Notes: generated by a model from the sequence alone, not told the origin. A stretch of 64,000 nucleotides of DNA from Diphasiastrum complanatum (GCA_029204225.1 CM055113.1:29350303-29414302), one strand, 5' to 3'. Shown: positions 22,240 through 34,912, counted from the stretch's first letter. Numbers and translations are program-made.

Positions 22240-23038
22240 AAAAGCGTTGGAGACATCAAGTTGAAACAGCTTCCACTTAAAAAATAAGGCAAGAGAGATT
22301 AGAATTAAATAAAAAAAGATGGATGAAAGAATTGCTTATCTTCTCACTATAGGAACCAATCAAGGGTACAGAACCAAATCCTATGTAAGACTTAGCAAAA
22401 AAAACTATGAGATAGATCTCACTAACTTGACAATCTCTCTAAACCAAGATTTAAATCATCAAAAAAGATGAAGTATGGCAAAAGTTATAGTTCTCTGAAT
22501 TTCACACGTGTGAAATATTCCAAGAATGTCAAATTGACTCAAATACAATCTATTTGTATGAAACAATTTGCCTAGAACCTATAAGTTTTGTCTAAATCAC
22601 ATATAGATGAGATTATATAGCTTCTGGATGATTTTTGTGATCATTCAAGCAATAAATGACATGTACACATGATTTGCCACAGGTCTAGGCACCCTACCTA
22701 CGACTCTTCAAAAGCTTATAACTTTTGATTGGCTTATCCAACTGTCATGATTCAAATTGCATCAAATTCTACAATTTATAGCTTTCTAGTAGGCTAATTT
22801 GCTTGAAATTTGGATCTGAGGAGAGAGAGAACCATCAATCTGAAAATGGGCGGATTTCACACATGCCAACACTTGAAATTCCGTACAGTATCTGATCTGG
22901 CCCATTCAATGTGGTTTATAGCTCAGAATCACAAGAAAACTGCAAACTAGCTAGAAGGTAGAATCTAGACAATTCCTAGCTTGAAATCTGATCAGATCTG
23001 CACACTTTTTGATTAGATTTGCTTGTAAAACTTAGGTA

Positions 23039-23051
23039 GGCTCTGATACCA
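23039..23051 (-). other. Primer binding site of the Copia-C derivative
   Basis: The reverse complement is a perfect TGGTATCAGAGCC, directly adjacent to the 23052-23664 LTR. Confidence 0.9.
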
Positions 23052-23664
23052 TGCTGAATTCACACGTGTGGGATGCCCTACACATGTATTTTTGATCTCC
23101 TAAGTACAATAACACCATAAAGATTAGACTAGCATTGGTTGTCAATAGGAAAGCTGATCATACAAGCAATATTATTGTGTTACAAGCAAGATCTGTCAAC
23201 AAAACATAAGACAAAGCATCATAAATGCCTATACTCGGCTAGAGAGAGAAAATAGCAAGTACAAAACTCGTGGAGAGAGAGAGGGCACAAAGAGCTTATC
23301 TCCAAATTTGCATTACACACAAACTTCATCATTTTCTCAATGAGAGTACATCACATATATATAGATCCATGGACTCTTCTCCTACTTTGAGTTGAATTGG
23401 AGTTGTGGATCCACCTCTCAAGCTATCTAGACTTATCCAAGCCACCTCACTATGTCTAATTGTGCCACATAGTCTTTTCATGCATTAAATGTGGCATGTA
23501 AAGTACAAATGGCAATTCCTATGGTAGCTCGAGTTTCTACTTCTACGTACCTTGAATATTTTATTCTAAGATGGGTTTATACTAAGCCAAAAGAGCTCAA
23601 TTCATCTTTGGCATTTTTAGGACCCATACTCACAACATTACATAGATTTTTCAATATTTTTACA
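23052..23664 (-). repeat. Copia-C 5' LTR (element orientation)
   Basis: It is 613 bp, equal to its partner. It has CACACGTGTG at 23061-23070 next to the PBS end, a TATATATA box near 23355 on the minus strand, and a GA-rich stretch near 23275. Confidence 0.9.
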
Positions 23665-23669
23665 GTCCC

Positions 23670-24400
23670 AGCACCAAAGCAGCTGATGTACTTTATGAAG
23701 TCTCTACCGACGTCCTATCAGCCGCTGAGAATGCTCATATTGAGTCTACCAGATATGACATTCGACAAAGCAGTCAGTCTTGTCACTGATGAGAGACTGA
23801 TGAGAGACGAAGGAGAGGGAAGTAGTGATCAAGAGAAGGCCCTCTTCACGAAAGGAAAGAAGAAGAACAAGAACAAGCCAAGATTTGAGAAGACGAAGTC
23901 CTCGAATCAACAATCTTCTTTCTGTGATCATTGTCACAAACCAGGCCATACGACCAAGAAATGCTGGTTCAATCTAGCAATACCTTGCATGCACTGCAAG
24001 AAGAAGGGGCACTCTGCATACGATTGCAGATTCAACCCAAAAAAAAAAAAAAAAAGCTGAAAAGGCTAATGTTGCAGAGTCATCCAAGGATGCTGATAGA
24101 GGTGATGAAGCCTTCACGATACTTGATGAAGCTTCAACGAGCTACACTGAACACGACTACGATGTAGTCATTGATTCAAGAGCAACATCACCTGCAACAA
24201 AAAGATCTTGATCGACTTCAGAGAGCTCAAAAATAACAGAGCAGTGATTCTAGGTGATGGGAGCAGACATGATGTCAAAGACATCGACACTCTAGAGCTG
24301 CGAACACTGTCAGGGCAAGCAGAGCTACCAGGAGTACTTTACATGCCTACATTGAGAAAAGATCTGCTATCAGTCATTTCGACACATATTCGTTGATGGT
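23670..24400 (+). pseudogene. Copia-B gag C-terminus with two zinc knuckles, and protease
   Basis: It continues the gag at 20306-20434: APKQLMYFMKSLPTSYQPLR, DMTFDKAVSLVTDERLM, a lysine-rich stretch, then two knuckles, CDHCHKPGHTTKKC and CMHCKKKGHSAYDC. A run of about 16 A (24040-24055) causes a frameshift, after which the protease reads YDVVIDSRATS (the family D-S-G active site as DSR), NNRAVILGDGSRHDVK and GVLYMPTLRKDLLSV. Homology stops near 24400. The active-site glycine appears replaced by arginine, and the GASSH block is disrupted. Confidence 0.85.
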
Positions 24401-27400
24401 CAAGATGACAAGCAGCTCTTCAAGACTGGGGACATAATCGCATCGTCTTACAAAATCGTGATTCTGTAGTTAAGATCGATCCTGATACCTGGAACACAAA
24501 ATTGACTGACCAAAGAGCCATGGTTGCTAGCTCTGCTACTACTATCCATTCTGACGAGGAGTCAGTGGACGTCGTTGGAGGAGAATTGTCATACATGACA
24601 ATTCACAAACCAACGTAGTAAACTGGACCAAAGCCTTAACTATGGTGGATTGTCTTCAGTTTGATGTCTCATCTGCTGAGCAATCGCCGAAGCGAAGGTC
24701 TGCCGTAGACACATACTCCGATGAAGACGATATCCCGATCAAGCGGTTAGCAGAACCAACGAAGAAATCTTGTGAAGACCATCAAGACTCACTTTCACTT
24801 TTTATGATGAGCCTAGAGGCTATAACCCAAGAGCCACTTCAAGGAGTCTGCAGTGAAAAGCAAATAGAAGTTCTTCAGGTGTTCACTCTAGAAGAAGGTC
24901 GAGAATACGAGGACGAGGATTTCCCCCGATAGGTAGATCCCCATCGTTTCAATCCTGTGCCAAAATCCTAAGGTACTAGATCCACGAAAGCTGCTAGTGA
25001 ACGATGACCATGATCAATCTCTTGTGAGCATGCATAGATTGGGACCTAGTTGAGGATGAAGCTCTTTACAAGCTAGAAGTCTCGTTGTGGGACAATAGCA
25101 TTAAGATGGTGAAAGACTCGAAAGTTGACAAACGATCAGAGTCATGAACACATGCCAAGGGAAAGGAGCCAATCACTTTGGATCCCCATCGGGAGGCTCT
25201 CGAAAGGAAAAGTTCCCATCACCTTTGCAGATCTAGGTATGAAGCCATCTAAGAGCGTCAGGAAACTTGACCGAGCTTTGAAAAAGATGAGAATCGACAA
25301 TCAGTCAACCACCAGCACCCTCCGTGAACACAAGCCCATGTATAAGGCTAAAACCATTGAGTGAAAGGCTAAGAGTGATAAACGAGGGATCAAGATCGAG
25401 TTGATGACTAACTAGGAATTACGCGAAAAAATTCGCCAAGATGTCATAGAAGAACCGAAGCCTACGCATGACGTGCCTTTGTAGTGGGCATTTCCTATCA
25501 TACCCTCAACCCTAGATCCAAGCACACAAGCATCAAGGAGATGAAGCTAGTTGTCATTGTCATTCCCATGAGAGCGATAATATTTCATAATCCAGCATGT
25601 GCAAATGATTCACATCTAACACTAAGATCCATTAACACTAAGCATTAATACTACATCCATTAATCCTAATCCAAAATGATGGAAACTCACTCTTCTCTAT
25701 CTCCCTTTCTCTCTCACAAAAAGTATAAGAATGATTAATCGCAATAAGCATAAAATCCAACAAGTTGCAAATCCAAAGAAAGCATGAGAGTTGGAGGAAG
25801 AAAGATGGAGAGCAAGGACATTTCTTATCCATTCCATAAGAGGGCCAATCTGCTTGTATCGAAATGAAAAGAACATGTACAAATGATTCAAAATTACCAC
25901 TATATATAGTGGATTGGCCTCAAATTTTGTTAAATTTTTTTTCCTCCCTAGCTATTTAAATTTGAATTTTGGAGACAACTAACTTGAAAATTGGTGAGAA
26001 TCCTTTTTATTGACTAACTTGACTTTTAGGCCCTACGATATTAAAAGTCCCGCAAAAAGGCCTAAAGTCCTTCTATTGACTTCTAACTAATCAAATAACT
26101 ATGTGATCATCGAGTTGGACTTACACACGCAGGGTTTCAAATCCTTCTCACTTATTAACTAGGGTTAGAATTGCCTTGGGATCTGCAAACCCTCCAATAG
26201 GCCAAAAATTGTGGCTCCCACAACACCTCGCAAGATTTATTATTTGGGGCTCTGGTTGGCCTCACTTCGCACCTTTATTAGGTGCTATTGAATCTTTTCC
26301 ATGAATTCCAAGCAATCCATATGAAAATCAAACTTGTGCGGAAGAAAGCACTTATTTGCGTCGACAATCCAATTGGAAGTCATCCATGTTGTAAATCTAG
26401 ACTCCCAAAATCTACCCAGAATTGTGGCTCGACAATACAATCTGGCTTGTCTTGGACCTTGTCGGACACCATGGGAACATTCGGATTGAAAGCCAAAGTA
26501 GGTAAGCAATCATCCCATCTGGTGAAAACTGACTCCAACTTGGTCAAGTCGCTTGTAAAAATAGCTGACTACCTAACTGTCGGATCTGGTGATGTCTTGT
26601 AAATTGTTCCATTTATCCCTATGCAATATCGGAACGTAGTATGGATCCACACTGAGCTGGTGAGGGCTCGTTACATAACTCCTTATTGAGTCAAGAGTTT
26701 CCTCAAAAATTGTTCGACACCAAGGTGGTTGCCCATCCAAAAGCTTATCCAATTCCTTGCCAACTTCGATCTTTGAAGTTTTGAATTTGATCACCTAGCC
26801 ACCCCTCGAGGACTCATGTGGGTGTTGATGTAAGAACGTCTAGATCTAATCCTCAACAGTGATTGGTTTCTAGAATAAGGACCTTGTCGTTGATGTAGAT
26901 GGGCCCGCTTCTGTATTTTGCATTGGTGTGACATCTTTGACTTCTGCCCCTTGATCCATTCTAGTATTCATTTGACCTTGATCCTAGTGTGATGGCAAAA
27001 ATTGAGGCATCAATGGTACTTGAATCTGAGAGGTTGTCTCTAAGACCTGAGCGGAGACTTTTTTGTATTCTTTTATGATGGACTTTGTCTTTGCCAACTC
27101 AGCCAATGTCGTTTGTCCCACTCAGAAGCTTCAATGAAAGTGGGCCGAGTATTACAAAGATCAATCAGCCACGGCACTATAGATACAAGGATCAACAGAA
27201 ACTTCATGCGATCGCACTCACCACGAAGGATACAAAGCTGGCAACCCTGCACGCCACGTTCCAAGAAGACGAGCAGGCCCTCAGAGCTACTGATAGTGAG
27301 CTGAAGACCCTGAAGAAGCAATTCACCGATGTTCTAATTGCAAAAATATCCAAAAATATCTCACAAGGTCATAAAAGTCGAGATTTGATTCATTGATGGC
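24401..27400. other. Unclassified repeat-like DNA
   Basis: Several short frames exist: 24642-24932 plus (acidic, 96 residues), 25125-25364 plus (basic), 26573-26794 minus, and 27085-27396 plus (possible coiled coil). None has a motif I recognise. Around 25483-25540 a block of about 55 bp (TTTGTAGTGGGCATTTCC...) is shared with 57440-57500. The compositional contrast with the flanks suggests old retroelement DNA, possibly Gypsy, but this is not demonstrated. Confidence 0.35.
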
Positions 27401-27734
27401 AAATTCAAATATGATCTGAACACTTGTATTTAATTAAGTCTCAATGTCATATATCTAATATTGTTTGAACAAAGTACAATAAGTCAAAGTTACTTGGTAC
27501 ATCAAACTGCTACCTTTAGTATCAAGTACTTATCTTGGCAACAATTATAATGTCCATGTATTTGACGAACAAATGATGCTCTTTATTTATACATGTATAG
27601 ATCAGAGTGAGAGCAGAAGGATGATGCATAAAATACATGCAATCAGATTCATCAATGCTGAAAGTAAAATATTAAAGACCATAAGAGCCTACACAAGAGT
27701 GATGGATTACTTGATGCACCTATCTATTGCAAAA
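27401..27734 (-). repeat. Possible LTR next to a Copia RNase H tail
   Basis: It follows the stop of the RNase H tail at 27735 on the minus strand, where a Copia 3' LTR would lie. I cannot fix TG/CA ends. Confidence 0.25.
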
Positions 27735-27910
27735 CTAGTCAATTACTCCAAGTAATAATCTTAGCTTAATGAAAGAATCCTTAGGCAAGGATTTAGTAAA
27801 CAAATCAGCCAAGCAATTCGATGAAGACACATGTTGGAGCTTGATTTCTTTGGCTTGCACCTTCTCCCTCACAAAGTGATGAGCAATCTCGATATGCTTG
27901 CTCCTTGCAC
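27735..27910 (-). pseudogene. Copia RNase H C-terminal tail
   Basis: The minus strand reads ARSKHIEIAHHFVREKVQAK, LQHVSSSNCLADLFTKSLPK and LRLLLGVID then a stop, the conserved end of Copia pol, like the A/C lineage. Everything upstream (to the right) is unrelated, so only the last 60 codons survive. Confidence 0.85.
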
Positions 27911-30825
27911 CAAGTTTTTTAAACTTTTCACACACACTCACTCACTAACTCACTCACACTCACAAAATCTGAAAATTGAAACTTTGAAAGTTTAAAAGTT
28001 GGAGTTAAATTGTGGCATTTAAGACAATAGAAACAGTCTCAATTCGAAGTTGGCAACTTGGCCCATTGTTCAAACTTGAAACTTTGTGCCAAGCTCTCCA
28101 ATAATCCATGCTAAAACAAAGAGACTCTAAAGTTTGAAGTTTGTGAATATTAATTGTCAATATCATTGCATTGAATATTAAATTATAAATCTTAAAACCT
28201 GTAGAGAGTCAAGTTTCAAGTTTGAAGATTGTACCATGTACTTATTAGAACCTAAACAAAGTACCTTAACTCGTGACATTTAAGATAAATTGTGGCAGTC
28301 AATTTGATGGTTTTGTACAAATTTTGCACTTCAATGTTACGGCCAAAAATTGCAAGAGCCCATCAAATACATCCAAATTGACCTTTGAAGGGCATGACAA
28401 GTGTCAAATTTCAACACTTGACATAAATGTTGCATCTGGCCCACAATCCCACATCATCCAAATTCCAAGCTCAAAGTATCTATCTGCTAAAGTTTGAACA
28501 CTCAACTTTCAAGCTGCAAGCCTATAATCTATTCTAAAAGTTCAAAAAGAAGCGATCTCCTTTGATGTACGTAGCTTGTAGGGCCTAGGCACCTTGGCCC
28601 CCTTCAAAAATAGGTGTCGTTTCTATTGTCTCTTTAGCTTTGCCACGAATCGCTAGGCTTTCGAGAGTTGGGACAATGATTAAAAGATGAAGTCTCTCAT
28701 GAAAAGGATTGTTTTTCTTATAACAGAATTAATCTGCAATTTCTATTTACTATTTCATATTCATTTTTCAATGATTGAATGTTGCTTCTTATTTAAAATT
28801 TTCTAATGATTGAAGGTGCTTGCAAAAAACTTATTTTTAGTTTTTTTGTCAACTTTCAAAACCTAAGAAAACATAATTTATCAACGTTTTAGCAACTCAT
28901 GGGCCCGAAGCTCAATTTTTTATACAAAGCCTTATAAGGCACAAGGAAAATGTCAAGATTTTTTTTCTACAACATAGAAAGAACTTGATAATTTTTCGTT
29001 TGAACATTCAATTCAATCAAAATCTTTCTACCCTACCTTAAACCTCCTCCCTTAGCACAAAAGAGTTCCCATTGTTTAACAGGGTCAATTTTTGCCCTTT
29101 CCAACTTTCAGCTTGTGTTAATTTCCAGTTAAGACTTGATTGTGAGAAAATAAATCCTTCTAATTAATCAATTGCATGATGGGATTTTTCGGTTCATCTT
29201 GAGCATTGGTACCAAAAGACCCCATCTTGCATTTCCCTGAACCCTTGGAGGAATTATACCTATGCTCATCGTTTTCAGGACCACGTCATTTTTTTCACCA
29301 TCAAAGGATTGGAATGGTGTTTTTACCAAAGATTGGCATTTCTTAGGAATTTATCACATGCAACAAAATTCGATGGATTTCACGGATTTTTGGGGCTGTA
29401 ATAGAAATGTGAACAACATTATGGCTTTTGAAAGTGGCATGTAGGCAAACTATATTTTTTGAATTCCATACTTTTTTTGAAAAGCATGTGATGGCCCATA
29501 ACAAGTTCGTAAAGAAGTTGAAGAGGAGATTATAGCTTTTAAAAAGACAAAACTTATGGGCCGTAAAAAAATCGACCATGAAGTAAAATTCTTTGCTAAT
29601 GGTTCATGTTTGGGAATACAAATTTTGTCATAATAGCTAAATTTCCTCTTGCCAAATACAAGCTATTTGTGGGAAAGGGCCCAAGCTCAAAGGCCTTTTC
29701 TTGTGTGAGGGCTTTTGGCCGAGGATAAAGTCCTTACCATGATGAAAAGCTCGAGGCCTTGGGTGGGTTCTTATTTTTGCAACATTCTAATGAGGGCATG
29801 ACCACTCCTGAAGGGTAAGGTAAACACGAAACATAATCGGCTCTAGAGGGCAAGCTAGACCTCCAAAGGATGCCCTTCAAAGTTCATCCAAGCACCACAA
29901 CCTCAAAGGGAAACCTTCAAGGTTTGGCCAATATGTCACTGGAGTTTTACTTGATAGGATAAATAGGATCTTGTTAACTTAGTCAGACTACATATATGAG
30001 AGGCTACCACATAAGGATCTTGTCCTCATTGTATGTAAGGCCCAAAAACTATGTAGTTTGGGACCTCCTCTATAATTTCTTAATTCTAAGAGCTGAGGTA
30101 GCTGTTTCTACCTCTTTTCTCTTCTCTTGATAGAGATGGCATAGGTTTTTTTCAGAAATGTCACTCCTAATTCAAATTTTTGAGTGTTCCCAATTATTGG
30201 GAGGGAATATTTCAACATTTTGAAAATTTATATTTTAACTGTGGTTAAACACCAGTGAAGTTTGATGTGACTAAACTAAGGTGCATTCATTTACATGGAA
30301 AGTAGTGCGGGCAGATGCGTAAAGAATTTAGAAAATGATATTATAATTACTTTATAGTTATTTTTCTCTCTCCTACATGGCATTTCTTATAGGGCCCTCT
30401 TTGGGCCCATATTTTCTCTAATGAATACCATTAAACCTTTTTGAGTTTAGGCATTTCCTCTTTTCCCACACCTCCCTTCTCCTTCATTCTTTCCTTATCT
30501 TCACCAACCATCTTGACTTTGTCCCACTCTCTTTTTACCACAACCATGTGATGGTTGAGCTAGTTTTAATTTCTTATGTTCTATGATGCTATGATTTCTT
30601 ATGAATCTTGATGTTTTTTTCTTTGTTTTGAATCTTATTGTGTTTTGGTAGCTATTAACTATAATTTTGGTGAAACAAACTTCCTTTAGTATCATAGCCT
30701 TGTGCATAAGCTTTCATTATTTATTCTATTTTTTGGGGTTAATGTGATGTGAGCTTGTCATTAGCTCCTCTTTGGATCAAACCCAATCACCTATGCCACA
30801 CAATACATAATGGCACATTCAGTCT
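27911..30825. other. AT-rich intergenic DNA without recognised genes
   Basis: A CACTCACTCAC-type simple repeat lies at 27929-27964. I see no ORF with family signature, no tRNA and no LTR pair in this 2.9 kb. Confidence 0.5.
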
Positions 30826-31742
30826 AATCGGGGTTTGGCATTTTGGGAGTAAATCATCTGCGAGTTTTGCAAGTTTAGTGTTTTTAAATTACGACAAATT
30901 GATAACACAGGGCATGCTACACTGTTTTTAGGTTTTAAAATTTATTCTGCTTCGTTTTTTGGTGAAATCCATTTGTATACTTAATCACTTTAATTCTATA
31001 TTTATCAAGCTAAAATAGTTTTGTCTACTACCAAGGATTGATGTATGACCATACATTAAAAGACATGATGGTATGTGGTCAAGCCTATGATAGGTATCAT
31101 AAAATGAACGTTGGTAAAAAAAAAAAATATTGTATGTTCTAGAGATGGAGGCTATAACTTAACTATTAAGCTTATGTTGAGATGATGAAATAGTAAAGTA
31201 TTTTCATTTTCATTTTTTTTTTTTTATCAAATTTGATTAAAGCAATGTATTCTACATGAAAAATGGAGCATTTTTGCTTTTTGGATCATCTCAATCTGAG
31301 CAATATTAAGAAAGTTATCGCCCTTCAAAGTTTATTTGGCTAATTTTTTTTTTCTTGGAGCTTGAAAGGGGTAGCACGCCGACATGCTACCAATTTAAGC
31401 TTCTAGTCTTTAACTCAAATTGATAGCACACCGGCGTGCTACCCCTTTTAGGTTCCAAGGAAAAAATGTTTTCTAGTCTAAAAAATGTTGAACTGCCATA
31501 AGTTTCTTACTATTGCTCGGATTGAGAAGGTCCAAAAAGCAAAAGTGCTCCATTTTTTATGTAGAATCCATTGGTATAATCAAAGTGAGGTTTTTTTTTT
31601 TTTCTTTTTCTTAATATTAAATAATTATATATAAAGCTTATATATCTAATAGCATACCATGTGCCAAAAAAATTCAGAAATCATTTGTAAATAAAACTTG
31701 CAAAACTCGCAAAGAATTTACTCACAGATTGTCAAAACCCAG
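30826..31742. repeat. Large imperfect palindrome (foldback-type element)
   Basis: Outer arms at 30826-30876 and 31694-31742 match in inverted orientation (shared TGCGAGTTTTGCAAGTTT and GAGTAAAT). Inner arms at 31232-31396 and 31416-31584 are inverted copies about 165 bp long, with about 20 bp between them. Near the centre each arm holds GGGGTAGCACGCCG...TGCTAC, which is itself self-complementary. No coding capacity. It is consistent with a MITE or foldback DNA element or a long hairpin locus. Confidence 0.75.
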
Positions 31743-32209
31743 TCTAATCATTGGCCTTGCTAACTCTCCATAGTTTGTGAAGAATCTTCCAAGAGACTCA
31801 ATATTGCCCATGATGGTGCAAGAAGATTTACAAAAAGGCAATACATAGCTAATTTACCTCTACTGGAAAAACTTAGTGGGAAAATTTCTCAGTGTTCAAC
31901 AACTTGCAGTGCATATTTTTTATGTTAAGATTATTCAATGGAAATTTGCAATATGTGATTGCATAGTGAAAAGTTTGTCTTCTAGTGCCTTAGACTTTTT
32001 ATTACCTCAAATGATTTTAGTGCCTCCACATAGCAAGATTTGAGAGCCTCTTATGCACTATCTTGACTATGTGTACTTTTCACAAGTGTGAGGACTTCTC
32101 AAACAATGTAAAGGATTTTCTAAGATGTGTGTGATTGCACATTAATATCTAGATTGAGATACAAGCGTACTAGCTCAAAAAACTAAGGCAAGAGCACTCT
32201 ACACATGAA

Positions 32210-32287
32210 AATGCACTTGAGCTCCATAATTAATCTTTTGATCCACCAAGCCTCTTTGGTAGTGGTTGTAAGGACCTTGTACTCAAT
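32210..32287 (-). pseudogene. Short Copia RNase H fragment
   Basis: The minus strand reads EYKVLTTTTKEAWWIKRLIM, the conserved block after SSTEAEY in the A/C lineage RNase H. It is only about 25 codons long and abuts an opposite-strand Copia. Confidence 0.75.
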
Positions 32288-34103
32288 ATGGAACAAAAGT
32301 TCAAGTCATTGAGGATGGAAAGAGGTAGCTCAAGACAAAGTTGTATAAGTTGCATGCTACAATCAAAGGGCAACATGGACTTATCTCATCCATTCCATCG
32401 TAAAATAGATCTATGGCACAAAAGGCTCGATCACTTGAACCTGGGTAGCCTTAGCTTGATGAAAAAACTAGAGATGGTAAAGGGATTGCCCATGATGGAA
32501 GATAATTTGAAGACAATCTACGAATCATGTGTGTATGAGAAGTAGCATAATGAGAAATTCAAGCATGGTGGAGTTACAAGGGCAAAGAACATCTTGAAAT
32601 TAATCCACATTGGTCCATGCGAACCAATGAGAATGATTTCTATATGGAGAGCGTACTACTTCATCACCTTTATAGATGATATGTCTCGTAAGACGTAGAT
32701 TTACTTCTTAAAATTGAAATTTGATGCTTTTGCCACTTTTAAGAGCTTCAAGGCAATGGTCAAAAACCAAACATGTAGGAAGATCAAGATCTTAAGATCT
32801 GATAGTGGAGGTGAGTATAGGTCCAATGAGTTTCAAGACTTTTGTGACCATTGTGGAATCAAGAGATAGTTCACGCAAGCTCACACTCTAGAACTCAAAT
32901 GGTGTAGCTGAGTGCAAGAATCGCACGATCATGGAAATTGCCAAATATATGCTTGCTGAGATAAAACTACCAAAGTAATTTTGGTTAGAAGCATGAAACA
33001 CCATAGTGTATCTCCAAAATGGAGTCCTACCATTGCAATACCAAAGATAACACCTAAAGAGGCATTTCCAAAAAAGAAGCCAAAAGTGAGCCATTTGCGA
33101 ATCTTTGGATGTAAGGCCTTTGTACATGTTTTTAAAGAAGATAGGGCTTGATGTAAAAGCATTGAAGTGTATCTTCTTAGGCTATGATAATCATGTGAAA
33201 GGCTATAGATGCTTCGATCCTTTGGAGAGAAAAATGCATATTAGTCTTGATGTTATCTTTGATGAATCTAAGATGTACAAGGATGAGGATGATGCGAAGT
33301 TTGACACATCAAGCAGTAAGGATGACATACTAAGAAATCCTCTTATCCACAACCACATGAGATAGGATGGAGGAGAGTTTTTCTTCTTGCCTTTCAAGGA
33401 AAAGTTAGCTTTTTCATCACCATCGTTCAAAGATAAGGAACTCATCCTGTTGCAGGTGACAACAAACACAAGGAGAAGGATGTACCTTGGGACACATTCT
33501 AGGAAGCAAATCACCTGACAAGAAGCTCCCCAATGGTTTCATGAGAGATTGATGGAGAGTCATGACCTGGATGAATCATCTCCATCCAGGGAGAGCTACA
33601 AAGATCGACTAGAGAGAAGACACAACCTGATAGGGGTATGAAAACATCATTCAAAGCAAGAGTCTTTGACTCATAATAAAGTGAAGGATGATCATATTTG
33701 GGCTAAATCCATGAGAGAAGAAATTGACTCAATCGTCAAGCACAATACATGGGACTTAATGGAGCCACCAACTGGTAAGAAACCCATTGGCTATAAATGA
33801 ATATACAAATTTAAAAGTAAGTATCATGCAGATGTGAGCATAGCAAAACACAAGGCAAGATTGGTAATCAAAGGCTAAGCACAAAGTAAAAGCATCGACT
33901 ACAAGAAAATCTTTGCACCAATGTGTAAGTGGAATACTGGCTTGTTGCTTTAGCTTCACATTTTAGCTGGCCCTTACATCAAATCGATGAAAAATTTGCT
34001 TCTCTAAATGATGATTTAGAAGAAGAAGTATTCATGGATCAACCTAAAGGCTTTGTTGAGAAAGGACGGGAGCATAAAGTATGTTGCTTGAAGAAAGCAC
34101 TAT
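32288..34103 (+). pseudogene. Decayed Copia pol: pre-integrase, integrase, start of RT
   Basis: It reads IDLWHKRLDHLNLGSLSLMK (zinc region), YYFITFIDDMSRK, KIKILRSDSGGEYRSNEFQ (integrase core), then HLRIFGCKAFVHV, CIFLGYDNHVKGYRC and ISLDVIFDES. RT begins with HNTWDLMEPPTGKKPIGYK and HKARLVIKG, and LEEEVFMDQPKGFVEKGREH at about 34015-34075. Many stops and frameshifts. The RT stops after CCLKKAL at about 34100 and continues as Gypsy RT. Confidence 0.85.
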
Positions 34104-34600
34104 GTAATGCACCAACTAGTTTTCAACGAATGATGATTGTAATATTCCACAACTATCTAGGAATATTTTTTGTTATCTTTATCGCTGATTTTTGTGTCTA
34201 CAATACGAGAAGCAGTCATCTATCGAAGCTCTGAAAAACACTTCAACATAGAGAAAATTCTTTATGTCTCCATCCAAAGAAATTTTATTTCAGAATGTTG
34301 GAAGGAATTCTACTAGGCTTATTCAAGGCATAGAAGGCGACAAAGACAAGATCGAAGTGATCAACAATTTGAAAGAACCAACCAATTTATGTGAGGTCGT
34401 GGTTTTCTAGGCCATGTTGCCTATTATCGAAGGTTCATCTACGATCATGCAAGTCTGGTTTTGCCTTTAACTCACTTGCTGAAGAAAGAAGTCGAATATA
34501 TCTTGTCGACAGACCAACAAAAAGATTTTGACAATCTTAAGCATAAGCTATTGCAAGCTCCAATTCTACGCAAATACTTTTGGATGACGATATCTTTTTG
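34104..34600 (+). pseudogene. Gypsy RT and RNase H fragment fused to Copia
   Basis: CNAPTSFQRMMIVIFHNYL followed by VIFIADFCVYNTRSSH is the Gypsy RT block that contains the active site (normally F-x-DD; here IADF). After a frameshift come CEVxGFLGHVAYYRRFIYDH, LTHLLKKEVEY and DQQKDFDNLKHKLLQAPI, the Gypsy connection and RNase H start. It is on the same strand and in the same frame as the Copia part across the junction. From 34601 to 34912 nothing is recognised. Confidence 0.85.
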
Positions 34601-34912
34601 TGGTCAAAATGTTTGCTTGCTAAATACAGGAACAATTTAGGATTCAAGAATTAATTTTTTGTGCTACCTCCTACTACCATCTCAAGGGAAGCTTGTAAAT
34701 GGTTCTCTATGGTTTAGTGAAGTAAAAGCTCAAGCAAATGGCTATAGGTAAGAGTGTGAAACTCTAGTAAACAGCTTATAAATTCTTATGGGGAAAATTT
34801 ATGCATGCTAGTTATTTGTCTATTCAGATTAGAATATTGAAGTTTTTCATTCCTATGTAAATAAGGATCATGAAATTCAAAGGGTAATCGATTTTCCATA
34901 ATTCAAGGTTGT

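Larger units (their letters stand above)
20435..23664 (-). mobile_element. Copia-C deletion derivative (3230 bp) with LTRs and target-site duplication
   Basis: Two 613-bp LTRs (20435-21047 and 23052-23664) flank a minus-strand internal region: PBS at 23039-23051, about 0.8 kb leader, then directly RT-RNase H (22239-21237) and a polypurine tract at 21048-21056. Gag, protease, integrase and the first part of RT are absent. The LTRs differ at about ten positions (1.6 percent by eye). The GTCCC duplication shows it inserted as a unit or was deleted in place after insertion. It sits in a Copia-B gag. Confidence 0.92.

Noticed and set aside
29262-30931. Short frames in the AT-rich intergenic region as host genes
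   Set aside because: All are 60-80 residues, without motif, and at the length expected by chance in AT-rich DNA.
32929-33162. Minus-strand frames opposite Copia integrase
   Set aside because: Antisense shadows of the decayed Copia pol.
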